From: Ectocarpus siliculosus
Taxonomy: Eukaryota; Sar; Phaeophyceae; Ectocarpales; Ectocarpaceae
DNA length: 64,000 bases
Assembly (NCBI GenBank): GCA_000310025.1
Contig: FN649751.1
Location: 6,857,966 to 6,921,965, forward strand
Direction of reading: 5' to 3'
The translations under genes and the position numbers were made by a program. The notes under the pieces were generated by a model. The model worked only from the letters and a program-made list of their open reading frames with translations. It was not told the DNA's origin and did not search any database. Positions 39,901 through 51,138 of this stretch are shown one piece after another (the first letter of the stretch is position 1; each line of letters starts with the position of its first letter).

Positions 39901-42900
39901 AAAAAAAACAAACAAAACAAACAAAACAAACACGCAGCAAAGAGTCCAGAAACTTGTCGGGGGGAGGCGGAGGGGGGGGGGGGGAGGGGGGGTGAACTAC
40001 GCACCTGTGTCTTGGAGCCATCTTTCGCAAAGAGAAATGTCTTGCGGTGTTTTTTTTCAAACACATTCAAAGGGCTCCACTCCACTGCCAGCAGCAATAA
40101 CCTGTGACTGAACCTTGAACAACAAGATGAACGATCAACACTCCCGTTCCCCGGTCGCCATCAGTTCGCGAAGCTTGTCGTCAAGCAAGAATGACGAGAG
40201 AACACCAACATCGCCTCGCCCGTACTCCAAACAGACACCCGGCTTGCGTCATCGTCCTGTCCCAAGTTCGCATGCCGCATCAGATGATCGTGTAAGACAT
40301 GTGCAACCATTCTGTGTATCTGCACGTTGTATGCATTTTGTCTCCCGACTGCTGTGAGGTGCCTTTGTAGTGCCTTTGTATCTCACCTTCAACGGGGAGA
40401 GTCGGAACTGCTTGAAAATGAACTTGATCGACCTCACGGTCTCCAGGGTTACCGCTTTCTTCCGGCCCACAGCGAGCATGCACTCCTGCAAAGCATGAAT
40501 GAGAAGGCGAGTTGGGGGGAGGTCGTCTGAGTGGTTCCCCTATGACCATCATCCAAGCCCATCCCAACACGTGGCATCAAAGAGTATGAAGATTTCCACA
40601 AAGAACACAAGCTGAAAATCTTTTGAGGGACGTGTTTGGGATTGCATGCGGCACAACTCCGCAACGGAGAACGCGAACGGAACTATCCCCTCCACATTGC
40701 ACGGATAGTGAGCCACAACTGCTCCATACCGTGTAATTCCCAGGGTATAATGCGCACTGCGATCTGGACCATGAGTTGGTATGAATGATTGTTCTCGAAA
40801 AACTGAAACTCTAGCACTGGGGGTTCACACAAAGGTCAACATCTCACGTACGTACGTGACCGCCCCTCCCTGCGGCATTGAACGATTGGACGAGCAATCG
40901 CAACTCGCTTCACGTAACTCTCCTCTGTTCCACATGAAGCAGCAGTAACGTTCTCCTTGCTCGGCTTTGGTCGGAGCTTCGGCTCCTCCGCAATACCGGC
41001 CCACCCCAAATGGCATCACAAGCCATGCTCTACCAACGTCGGTACCCAACCAAACGCATTCCTCAACCACCCCAAAAAATCGCACGACCTAAACAATTAT
41101 CCAGATACACCCCTCTGGACCACCAACCAACCCCTTAGCGTACGTACGATACCTTGAACATGGCTTCTCGGTACATGGCGGGGCCCAGCTTCCCCTTGTA
41201 CTCCTTGATGCAAAGCTCCATCTCCTTCTCGTCGCCGATGTGGTAGGTCATCTCGTCCGCAAAGGCCTCCACTAGATCCGTCTGCCGGTTAACGAATGCC
41301 GTTCCAGTTACCCACACCCCAGCTACACGTTGAAAATGTGCATGTGTCCCGCGATTTTTCCCCATGTTGTTGGCGTCCCGTTTCGGTTTTTCGACCCGCA
41401 GCAGGCCGGGAAGGAGAACGAACGAAACGGCAAGGGGGGCGACGGGCGAGGTTGGGGGCTGTGAGGAGAAAACCCCGACCCACAAAACCTCCCACGAAAA
41501 CAATCAACCCTTCGGGGATTCTAGGCGCACAAAGCCTCTCCTGCCAAGATTCTTGATGACTGCCAAACATGTCGACCCGATAGGAACGAAAACCAATGCT
41601 CCCGCCCCACGTGGTTTCCGCTGCTGACGACATCGCCCACTACCTCAGAGTACTGCAAACAGCGTGCGCCAACGACGTTTTTTTGGCGGGAAGAGACGTA
41701 CGATACTGCGAGCGACGGCTTTCTTGCCCGACAAGGAGACAATACGTAGACGTAGCTGTCTACCATCCCTTGCCTGTGACCGTTGCCACGACCAGTCCCC
41801 CGAAGAGCAGCTTGTTCTTCCTCGTTAGCGTCGCCTCTCGGCTGTTGGGATCCACCACCTGATTCGTTCTCCTCTCCTGTCCGCCAGTGAAGCCCTGGTA
41901 ATCCTCCTGTTGCATCCCCGATGCTGCTCCGATAGCGCCTTCCACCATCTCTGAGACATGTTTGGCGGGCGGGCGGGCGGGGGGGCGGGGGCGTTAGCAG
42001 ATCAACTCGATTGCAGCAGTACTACAACGGCAGTCACGTTTTTTGCTTTTGCGTGGAGGATAGAGGAGGGGGCGTTAGCTGGTACATGCGATTGCAACAT
42101 AGTGAAATGCGATTGTCACGTCGTTTGGGCCGTTGCTGCTGGTGACTTGACATGGATGAATGCATAGGTCAGAGGTCCCATTCTTGTCCAAACGTGCCGG
42201 GTATCAACTAGACTTGATAATATTCGAACCGACCCCTGTTTCCACGTTTCAAATCTCGCGGATGCTGATACAACCCCCCAGCAAAGCTCCCAGTTTTCGC
42301 CGCCGCTAAGTGTTTGTTACAGCTAGCTAGTAAAGAGAGAAGAAGGATGGCCATCTCGTGCCAGGCATTCTTTCGTGGGAGATCGTCTTGTGCACTTCGT
42401 TCACCTGGGCCAACACCAGGTGACTGACAAGCGTGCCACAAAATCAAGAGATCGCATAGCCAGCTGGACAGTTTCGTGCTTTCAGCAGGTGAAAGGTACA
42501 ATATCAACATTCGAGACCAATCTGCAAATGAGCATCCCAAAACCGAGGACAACTTCCTTTTAGCTACAAACAACCCTGGCATTGCGTCAAGAAACGGGGT
42601 ACGGCAGCAATGCGCACTTGCGGGGCACTTTCAGTGTTGCCATTTTCATCTCTCATCTACATCGCATCGAAAAAACAACAGCTACGAAACTCCCTCGACC
42701 CCATGAAAAAAACACAGCACCACGCTACAAAAATATGGAGGCGGTTTTCGGTTTCATGGCGGGTTGACAAAAAAAAAATCAGCACAGGGGAGGCACGTAC
42801 CGCTGTCGTCATACCCGTCCCCGTCCACACTCATGGACTGCTGCTGCGGAATCCCCTGAACGGGCATCGCCGAAGCGACAACCACCCTCGAACCATCCGC

Positions 42901-44975
42901 TCCTTCGATGCGCACGGGGGCCCCGCCAGATCTCCCTCTCGGACCACCCCCCGCCATCTGCAGCGGTCGGACCGCCGGCGTTCTCGGTGCCTGGGAAATG
43001 AATGAGAGTTGGCGTTTGCGTCGTGGGTGGTGGTGCTGGTGTGGGGGAAGGTGTGCATCTGCACAAGTCGCTCCTTGTTGGGGTTTGCTGTGCCAGCCTT
43101 AATTGTGTTTTGGCTAATCAACCGCCAACAGCAAATAGCAGCCACATCGTATCTGTTGGGTTGTGAGTACGTGGCAACTGCTCGCGTCGCCGGCCAACAA
43201 GAGTGTTCGGTATTGACGGGCGCGGTCCGCCCCACCCCAACAATGCCACCCAGCCTTCAGACGTGCACCCACAGGCTGCCGGAGGCCAAACCCAATAAGA
43301 GGAGTGTATCCTTATTAATGGGCGGGCAGCGCGCCGGTGTATGTCATGCAGCACTTGTGTGGCGTTGTGGTGTGATGCAGCAGTACGTCGGATGGCGCCC
43401 GTCAAAACAAATGAAATTTCGTTGGCACATCAGCAGCCTTCGGTGTCCACACACCACCTGCTTTGCTGTAGTCTCCGGCAGTGTATCAGTTCATGCCTTC
43501 CGGTTGCGTGGCATTCTTCGCGTTGTGTTGCCAGTGAAGGCAAGTATTGGAACGTTGACACATGCACATATTTCTCTTGTGCACACATACCGTATATGAC
43601 ACAAGATAACACACCCCCTTGGCCGATTTTCAAAGCTCGATTTCTCAACAGCAGCAAGAGTCACAGCGCCGAAAACGGCGGCGTTGGAACCGTCTCGTCG
43701 AGAGCTGTTCGAAAAACGTATTGTTTCATTTATGCATCCTCTTCGTCGTGGAGTAATCGAGCTTTGAAAATCGGCCAAGGGGGTGTGTTATCTTGTGTCA
43801 TATACGGTATATTGAGGAAACTACGTACCATGTACAAGTAAATTAGCAGTAGTTTTCCGCCACCTCCGTGCATGTTCCATTACTCTGGGGTATGTATATA
43901 CATCCGCAACACGCGGGCAGTTCCATAGATGAAAACAACCAAAACAACCTCTCTGTAGTTGTTCTCGGGTCAGGAATCATGCAACTACATACTGTAAATG
44001 GGCTACTGCTGTAGTTACCCGCAGCAGTATCACATCATGGAGTACATACATTCCATCCGGAGGAAAGCAAGCGGTTGTTGTTTCAATAGCTGCGGCGCGT
44101 CGTGGGGGTTGCTATTGCTGTAGCTGGCGACATGCCGACCAGACCAGCAACAAGCCTGCGGTGTGATTCTACTGCATCCGACATGAAAGTGTGTGGCAGC
44201 ACGCAGTGCGACCAGCTCGCAATCGGTATGAACACAGCAGTGCTGTTGTGCCCTGGGCGCAGTTGGCGACCATAAAGCGTGGATGTATATGTACAGCACG
44301 GACGGTGTAGACATGGATAAGCATACATAAAACAGGTCGTAGCTATGCTACAACAGCACGCTCGCATGAACGGGGGTATGTATGTATGTGTTTCACCAGG
44401 TTCGTGTGCGTCGAACACTCCCCCTCTTAGGCAACACCTTCCGGATCGGTTGGGTACAAGCGCAACAATGTGTGTACACAGAGCGTTGGACGCGCGTCGT
44501 GTGAAGGCGTGTGTGACGGGAGAGCACTTGCTCCTTCCTACAGCAGTACCAATTGGTTGTACACTCATACATGTGTGCATACGCGCACAAGCAGCTGTAC
44601 ATTGCAGCTGTGCACGTTTGTTCTTTGCAACAACGCAAAGTGCCCACCACCCATTGAAATTGGTGAGGCACGCACACTCGGCGAGCTCACAAGCACATCC
44701 AACAGAGATCAGACGAGGCATACATCAGGCGTGCGCAGCCAGCGCCAAAGTAAACAAACACATGATCGATCCTCGTCGGGCCGTTGAGTTCAACTCGCTG
44801 CGGCAGCCACACACGGATCCTCCAACGGGCCGGAGCTCAGACTCCCACACACCTTCGATCGAAGCCCTCCCTTTGAAGGGCCCAAGACGAAGGCGCTGGC
44901 TGAGCTTCCACCGCCGGAAAGTGCCAGAGCCACCACGCCAACAGCGGCCTGTCGCCGCATCATGCCCCGAGCCAT
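33959..44975 (-). CDS. plastid-targeted protein with C-terminal rubredoxin-like domain
   Basis: Eleven exons read on the minus strand (high to low): 44975-44853, 42990-42801, 41950-41781, 41281-41153, 40485-40387, about 40079-40005, 39890-39765, 39009-38922, 38069-37936, 35300-35140, 34076-33959. They give about 470 aa with phases that agree throughout. The N-terminus is a signal peptide (VGVVALALSGGGSSASAF) ending in ASA|F, then a basic Ser/Lys segment (LGPSKGGLRSK): the bipartite presequence of heterokont plastid proteins. The middle (about 110-320) is mostly charged helix and matches nothing I recognise. An acidic Ala/Glu/Lys linker follows, then ECTVCG and, 20 residues after the second Cys, CPECG. 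These four Cys should bind one Fe or Zn. The spacing is shorter than in classical rubredoxin (about 29), and no C-terminal membrane helix is present, unlike thylakoid rubredoxins. The acceptor of exon 6 is uncertain (40040 also keeps frame). Introns 1 and 9 carry inverted-repeat elements. The function is inferred only as plastid electron transfer or metal binding. Confidence 0.75.
36412..36730. mobile_element. long fold-back (hairpin) element
   Basis: Arms 36412-36544 and 36597-36730 are imperfect inverted copies (close to 90 percent by eye), with a loop of about 52 bp. The matched arms include gcgatcctgagc, ctagccctgcgcacactggtt and cggaagctatcaactttgct. It lies in intron 9 of the rubredoxin-like gene. 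No target duplication is clear. Confidence 0.75.
43590..43807. mobile_element. MITE with 52-bp perfect TIRs and TA target duplication
   Basis: The termini 43590-43641 and 43756-43807 are identical in inverted orientation (starting CCGTATATGACACAAG), flanked by TA at 43588-43589 and 43808-43809. The element is 218 bp and non-coding. It sits in intron 1 of the rubredoxin-like gene. Fully matched arms suggest a young insertion. Confidence 0.85.
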
Positions 44976-45375
44976 CGTCCGTTCTTCGTTGTGTGACCCT
45001 GTGAAACACACACACGTGTACCGCGCGCGAAGCTTTGCAAGTTGCGTCTCCTGCTGTCTCCGTGGTGCCACACCTGCTGCCGAGCGATTCGACCACGACC
45101 ACCTCGGCGTGAAAGACCTCGAGTCTACCTGGAAGCACAAATCAGCTAGACACGCGATCAACCCGAACGTGCGTGACAGAGACCAGAGCGCAGGACGCAA
45201 TCGACACCGACGACGTCGGGGGCACAGCCGATGGCAAAGGGGAGGGGCGTCCGCAGTCGGTAACGATTTCAATGCACAATTTGTGCAACAATGTGCGACA
45301 GAGGCAGCAGACTGCTACTGCTGTACATGCCACCACTCCAAACGCCTTCTCTCAGCAGCAGAGGGAGGGGCCATC
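44976..45375. promoter_or_regulatory. probable shared promoter of a divergent gene pair
   Basis: Only 400 bp separate the start codons of the minus-strand rubredoxin-like gene and the plus-strand amidohydrolase gene, and both 5' UTRs must fit in it. I see no TATA box and no other gene here. A bidirectional promoter is inferred from the spacing alone. Confidence 0.5.
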
Positions 45376-48300
45376 ATGAAGATAGACTCGTACACCCACT
45401 TCGCCTGCCCGGCGTTCATGGACCATCTCGAAGCCGAGAGCGGACACCCGATGGTATTCCGGGGCCTGTTCTCGTCCATCCCAGAGCTGTCGGATATTGA
45501 CCTTCGAATCAGGCAAGTATGTTGCTGCTCTGTCTTTTAGTGCATGTGTAAAAACAGCAGTGTCGGCGTGAGAAATGTGTTCCAAAGAAACCCAGGCTCG
45601 GATTTTGGACAAAAATGCCCCCAAGAAATTGAGCATAGCAGCCGGCGCTACATTAATCCCTACTTCTACAGAAGTGTAAGTATACATTTAGAAGCCTTTG
45701 CTCGGACAAATAAGGTTTGAGCCTCGCTCAATAATGCAAGTACGTGTTTCTTTGAGCGGGCCTGCACGCCCAACCGTCCATTGCGTGCGCCGCCGTAGAA
45801 CAGCAACGTATGGTAGTCGAGATTACTGTTGTAGACTCGACGTGTCCTGGTACTTGCAGTAGCTGTACATCCCTTCTGCATTTACACATTCCTACAAGCA
45901 GTTGGCCTGTGACAACGGCAGGCGTCGGTGTCAGTTGGACCATGCTTGACGGGAACAGAGATCGACAAGGTTTCTACCGATGTAATGCGGAGTCAAGGCA
46001 ACATCAACCACCATTCTTATTTTTGGCAGCTGTTCGCGCCTTGTGCCCTGTCATGTGCAACACAAACAATGTCCGCACTTTGCCACCCATGTGCGTGCAT
46101 ATCGTTTTCATGTGTGAGAACAATGTTTCATGTTCGAAGATCATCACTTGTGGGTTCGGAAACTCGCCGTTTGCGTACGACTCGCACAGCAGTACGACAG
46201 CACCAGATGCAGATGACCGGATTACATATCGTTGAAATGCCTTGTTGATACATGTAGGGGTTCCAGAGTCCACCACTACAGTAGTCTTTCTTGCAAATTC
46301 GGCACGCGAAAGGCCGCCATAAGAACTCGATGCTGCTTGCTCTGTCGGTGGCACATCTTCTCTCGTTTTTCCAGGTACATGGACGAACACGGCATCGACG
46401 TCCACTGCCTGGTGCCGCTGCCATGGCTGGAGTGCGAGCCCGGACTGCACGCCGACGAGGGCAAGGCGCTCGAGGTACGAAGATCTCTGACAGTTTCGTG
46501 TTTTTTGTTGTTGCGGCATCGTGACCTTCGTCTCATGGCGTGTCGCTCTCCTTGTCCATCCCCCTGTGCACACCGAGCGAGCCCGAGAGAGGGCAGGGGA
46601 GACTCCGAGGCTTTTGGGAACATGGCCGAGCAGGCTGCGCCCATAATATCGGCTGTTGAAATCCTCGAGTAGGTGCGACATCGATCTCAATAGGCAGGAG
46701 GTGTTGCCCCGTCCTCGGAAGTAGTTCACGTCCTGTACTCTCCCCGGCTACATACCATTCGGTTTCGCGCCCGACGCGCGCCGTTGTTTACATGGCGTGT
46801 GCCGCGCCAACGACATGTCGCGCACGCCTCTCCCAACGACAGGCTTGCAGGATCGCCAATGACGAGATGGCGCGAGTGGTCGCCCGGTTCCCCGACCGGC
46901 TGATCGGCGTCGCTCTCATCCCCACCACAACGGAACAGGTAGGTACAGTATGTGTGTCGCGTTCGATCTTGCTTTACGTATACCACACAGCACCTCGTTT
47001 GCGAGGCATAATCGCACATAGCTATAGCGCCGAAGAAGTGCTGCTGCGTGTGCCAGATTTCTGAGGCTGGGAACGGAAGTGGCCCGTGGGTGGTACACAC
47101 ACCGACGCCGTACTGTACCGTAGAGCTAAGGCGGTTGCGCTCGCGGCGATAACGGTGGCCTGCGGTAGTCTTCAACTAGACCGTGGCATTATGATGGGAA
47201 AGGACAGCAGTCGCACGCCGGTGGTTGCTTTGCTCCGTATCACCGCCTGCCAAATCTCCCGCCGCAACACGAAGACTGCTGCGCCGAAAAACGTGCACGA
47301 TGTTGACAGTCCCGCCCGAGCGTCGTGCTCACGAGCAATCAGAATGCGCCGCCGCCTTTTCCCGTGCCCCGTGTGCACCAGGCCATGATTCAGGAGACCA
47401 CTCGTGCGGTGAAGGAGCTCGGCATGGCGGGTGTGGCTCTGTTCGTGGGGCCGACGGCGAAACCCCCAGACATGGCCTGCTTCGAGGGGTTGTACCGGAC
47501 GTGCGAGGAGCTCGGGGCTGTCGTGTGGATGCACCCGTGCAGACCTCAGTCCTACGCCGACTACGACTCGTACAAGGTGCTTTGCTCGCTCGCTTGATGG
47601 CCTGTTAGGTCGAACACCCCCTTCTCCTTGCGCATGCTGGTGTTGCAAGTTACGGTGTGGTATGACCGCGCTTCACCTGATAGCATGCAGTCTTGCTCTC
47701 AAGGTATGGCTACGCGCGCTTGATTATGGCAACGCGGAAAAGGGTTCGCCTCTATTTTGCTGCCATTATAAACACGGCAATAACGCCAATCCGCCTCAGG
47801 CTGTTCTGCCGTGCCACCTGCTGACAGGGGGAGGGCAGCAAGCACCAAATCTGGAATACTTTCGGCTGGATTTACGATACGTCAGTGGCCATGGTGCACA
47901 TTGCGTTGGCGGGGGTGTTCAGGAGATATCCAGGTGTGATTCCTGGTTCGAATACAGTAGGCCAAGTAGAGTTGGAATGCCATGGTGTTTGCTCCATGTT
48001 TTTCTGGTAAATTAAGGGCTGGTCTTATCCACTTTGGTGGTCCCACACTTCACACCCACACCAACAGTTCCAACAGGAAGATCCACAGAACTGTGGGAGT
48101 AAAATGGTGGCGGGTCCTAACCGCTTTGTAGCAAACCCAGACTTGAGTGGTCGGTATAACGACGAATAGGCTGTGGAGGCGTTGAGGTGCTGGTTTGCAA
48201 TTGTGTGGAGATGGGTAGTTGGGCCAACGGCCAGTGGCCTCCCTTGAGAACTGCGCGGGCCGGCAGTTGTGTGTGTCGATGTGGGGAGACAGGGCCACGG

Positions 48301-51138
48301 CCAGTGAGCCCCTTGAGAGCTTCGCGGGCTGGGAACACCCTGCCTTTTGCAAGAACTCGATGGAACGGTTGCACAGCCGTGTAGAAAGCGAGGATATGCT
48401 GCGGTTACATCGTTGTGGCACTGGTGGCAGCTTGCTGCTGCTGCTACTTGTCGCGGTGCTGTTGGTCAGCATGCGAGGAGGGCATCTTGTGCTCAAGGAT
48501 TGATGGTGGAGCGTGTGTTGCTCGCGAGTTTGAAGACTGTACCTCGTGCCATGTTGCAACGTAGCGTGAAAGTGACATCGTCGTGCACTCTTTGCCATCT
48601 TACCTCCAATAGACCGAATTTTGGTTGCCGTTGAGAACTCTGGGTTCCGTTTCGCTGAACTATGATTTCAATTTAGTGACTTTTGATTTTATTTCAAATG
48701 CTAGTCCGGATGTTCTGACCCAGTCTATTGCTTGCTGGAACTGCAGGTAGAAAAAAAAAAAGGTGGTCTTGTCGGTATTTTTTTTTTTCACCCAATCAAA
48801 CAGGGACGTCTGTGCTGCGTCCCGTTTTAACTATTGGTGTGGGAGTGAAGTGTGGGACGGCCAATCTGGATAAGACCAGCCCTAAATGAGGCGTAAAATG
48901 TCTTGGGTCAGCCGCACGACGCCTTCTGAATCGCTGTACCGGGTGTCTACATTAGAGTGCAAATATCTGCTCTATTCGTACCAGCGCGCCTGCCGGATAT
49001 TTGTTATGAAGAGTCGCTTCTTGCCGCTGATCGTGGCCTGTTGCTCCAGCCATGTCAGTATGCCAGTTAGTCGTCTCGTCCGGACCTACCATGTTGTTTT
49101 TCTTTCCTCGCAGGCCTCAAGGTAGTGACCCATCACCACGGCGCCATGGTGCCCTTCTTCACGGCACGGTTCGACACACAGCGAAGAAATTTCCAAGAAG
49201 GTGCGGGGTTGGCTCTTGCTCTCTGGGGCAAGCCACCGTCTGTTAGAGAAGTTTTCGACAGACCCGGCTGCGTTTTGCATTTGGCGACGGTACGTGGTGG
49301 ATTTATCTCGCCCACATGGTCCTTTGCAAGAAGAGTATGAGGTGGGTGTGAGAGCAGAATAAGGGGTATGAAGGACAGGCCCACCTCGCGTTGTTGGTTG
49401 GCGCTGTATACACGATGAGCTCTTTAAGGACGCCGCTCTGTTTCCCCCCTCGCAGTCGAAGGAGACGACCTCTTAGAAGACCTCCGACTTTTCTACTGCG
49501 ACACTGCTACCTTTGGTGAAAGTGCGGCGAATATCCAACAGGTGCGTGGTGTTGTGCAAGTTTTTTCTTTTTGTCTTCATTTCAAATCAGCGCTCAAAGC
49601 ACTTGTGCCTTTACTCCATCCCGTGGTCATAAACAAGGGCTCCCTGAGGTCCCCTACCCACCCCTCCTGCGGTACTGTGCCTTTGATTTTATATGCGAGG
49701 AGATTGCTGCACTCTCCTCTCTCCGTGTACACACGAGCTACTAGCGCTTTAAACCCAGGCCAGAAATGGATCAGTGAGATGACTCACTTTGCAAGAAAAG
49801 CTCGCATAGGCCGGGATTCGAACCCGTGACCCTGGCCACTATTATATAATAGAAGGTTTTCGAGGATACCAACTAGACTACCGGGTTGCCTTGGATTCGT
49901 ACCAGCACAGTTGACGGCGTATTAAGGTTGTAGACGCGGGCGTCGCAGAGGGCTAAAACTAAAGTTCTCTGGAAAGACATCTATGATAGTGCGTGCGTCG
50001 GGCGACGGTGGGGCTGTCGTCCTTGCCGCAGGCGGCAGCCTAGAGAGAGACCTCGCTGTGAAATAGGTAGTGGGTATTTCGACCCCTATTGGCCAAAATG
50101 CTGAGTTCCAGTTGATGTTTGTTTTGATGGACTGGTGTGCGTTTCAAGGAAATAGACCACAATGCTTGCCGCCGGGCTTTCATTGGACAGCAGCATCTGC
50201 ACTCGGCGGCTTCTGCAGATGGGTGCGACGAAAATGGACTTATCAAGCTCCACCCCTCTCCTCTCGTGACCTTTTTTTCGAATTTTGTAGCCGCGTTTCT
50301 TAATCTGCCGGAATATCTCAAGCAATCCCTAAGTCCCGCCTGCAACAACGTTATCCGAGTCATGTTTTTCTTTTGCGGTCGATTTGGTCGGTCTCCGATT
50401 TGTCCTCACATCGGAGAGATAATCCAAACTCTGCTATGCGTCATTGTCACAGGCTATCGACTTTTTTGGCAAGTCGCAAGTGTTGTTCGGGACCGACACG
50501 CCCATGGACATGGGAACGAGGGGCATGTTCACGAGAACAACCATCGCTTCCGTCGAGGCGCTAGGTGCCGCACCGGAGGACAAGGAGTCTTTTTACGCGG
50601 GGTGAGCTCCGCGTACGACCTCGTGTGTGACGGGGGAAGGTTGGTAGAAAATTCTCACCGAGGTTTCGTCTACTTTGGTTCACTTTTTAGAACTGGATGT
50701 GTGATTGTGCCACTTGGTTCACGACTATTGCTTCCATTACCTACCGACATCGGGGGCCTCACAGCAGTAGGGCGCCTATCGCCCATTGGCTGGCACAACA
50801 GCAATGAAGATGTTTTTCGAAAATGAACGCGCTATCATGGAAGGAGTAGCGATCCAAGGCGGGACTCGCGTTCTTGTTCAACAACAAGCTATTGTGAATT
50901 AATATATGCTTGAAGTAGAAGAGAGCTGCGGCAGCACGAGAAATCACGCGGGCGAAAGACAGCTGTTTTCTGTATGGCCTGGTTTGACTTGCGTCACTGC
51001 TGTACCCTCTTTCTTATGTTCTCGCTCAGGAATGTCTTGGATATGCTCGGAGAGCGCTTCGCCGGCATATCCGGAGCTAGAGGAGCCGTCGCTGCTCGAC
51101 CCAAAGGAGATAGTACTCGCATAGCTGCAAGCTTGTAG
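45376..51138 (+). CDS. amidohydrolase-2 family (ACMSD-like) metal-dependent hydrolase/decarboxylase
   Basis: Nine exons: 45376-45512, 46375-46474, 46843-46938, 47382-47576, 47843-47933, 49114-49200, 49456-49541, 50453-50601, 51030-51138. They encode 349 aa, the usual size for Amidohydro_2 (TIM-barrel) enzymes, with no obvious targeting peptide. Landmarks: N-terminal strand KIDSYTHF (His8), CLVPLPW, the helix ANDEMARVVARFPDRLIGVALIP, WMHP (His162), VVTHHHG (His213) and LFGTDTPMDMG (Asp279). These fit the metal and catalytic positions of the family, except that the first His of the usual HxH is Tyr6. Some bacterial relatives also have an aromatic residue there, so this may mark a subfamily. The first intron uses a GC donor (AG|GCAAGT); with it the frame is continuous, whereas the nearby GT site breaks it. 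Intron 5 holds an 867-bp transposon-like element and intron 7 a SINE-like repeat. The substrate is unknown. Confidence 0.82.
48016..48882. mobile_element. non-autonomous PIF/Harbinger-type element
   Basis: About 50-bp terminal inverted repeats start GGGCTGGTCTTATCCA at both ends, with a few internal mismatches, and each end is flanked by TAA (48013-48015, 48883-48885). A 3-bp TWA duplication is typical of the PIF/Harbinger superfamily. The 867-bp body has two similar blocks around 48225-48340 (caacggccagtgg / cacggccagtgag), poly-A and poly-T runs near 48750-48790 and no transposase. It lies in intron 5 of the amidohydrolase gene. Confidence 0.8.
49561..49890 (-). mobile_element. probable tRNA-derived SINE
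   Basis: On the minus strand it starts with a tRNA-like head having a good A box (TAGTCTAGTTGG) and B box (GGTTCGAATCC), continues into a body of about 200 bp, and ends in an A-rich tail (T-run at 49561 on the plus strand). The head does not fold as a tRNA: its acceptor and D stems do not pair. The body is shared with 61419-61608. It is inserted in intron 7 of the amidohydrolase gene, antisense to it. Confidence 0.65.

Noticed and set aside
45513-45516. GT donor (CAA|GTATGT) for amidohydrolase exon 1
   Set aside because: It looks like a strong donor but puts exon 2 out of frame. The GC donor four bases earlier keeps the family sequence intact.
46004-46729. 241-codon minus-strand frame
   Set aside because: It is a shadow over exon 2 and introns of the amidohydrolase gene, with no family features.
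48050-48598. 182-codon minus-strand frame as a transposase
   Set aside because: It lies within the Harbinger-type element but has no DDE or helix-turn-helix features and is low in complexity.
49800-49890. tRNA gene on the minus strand
   Set aside because: Box A and box B words are good, but the acceptor ends (AACCCGG against CCTATGC) and the D stem do not pair, and the head continues into a dispersed repeat body with an A-rich tail. A SINE fits better.
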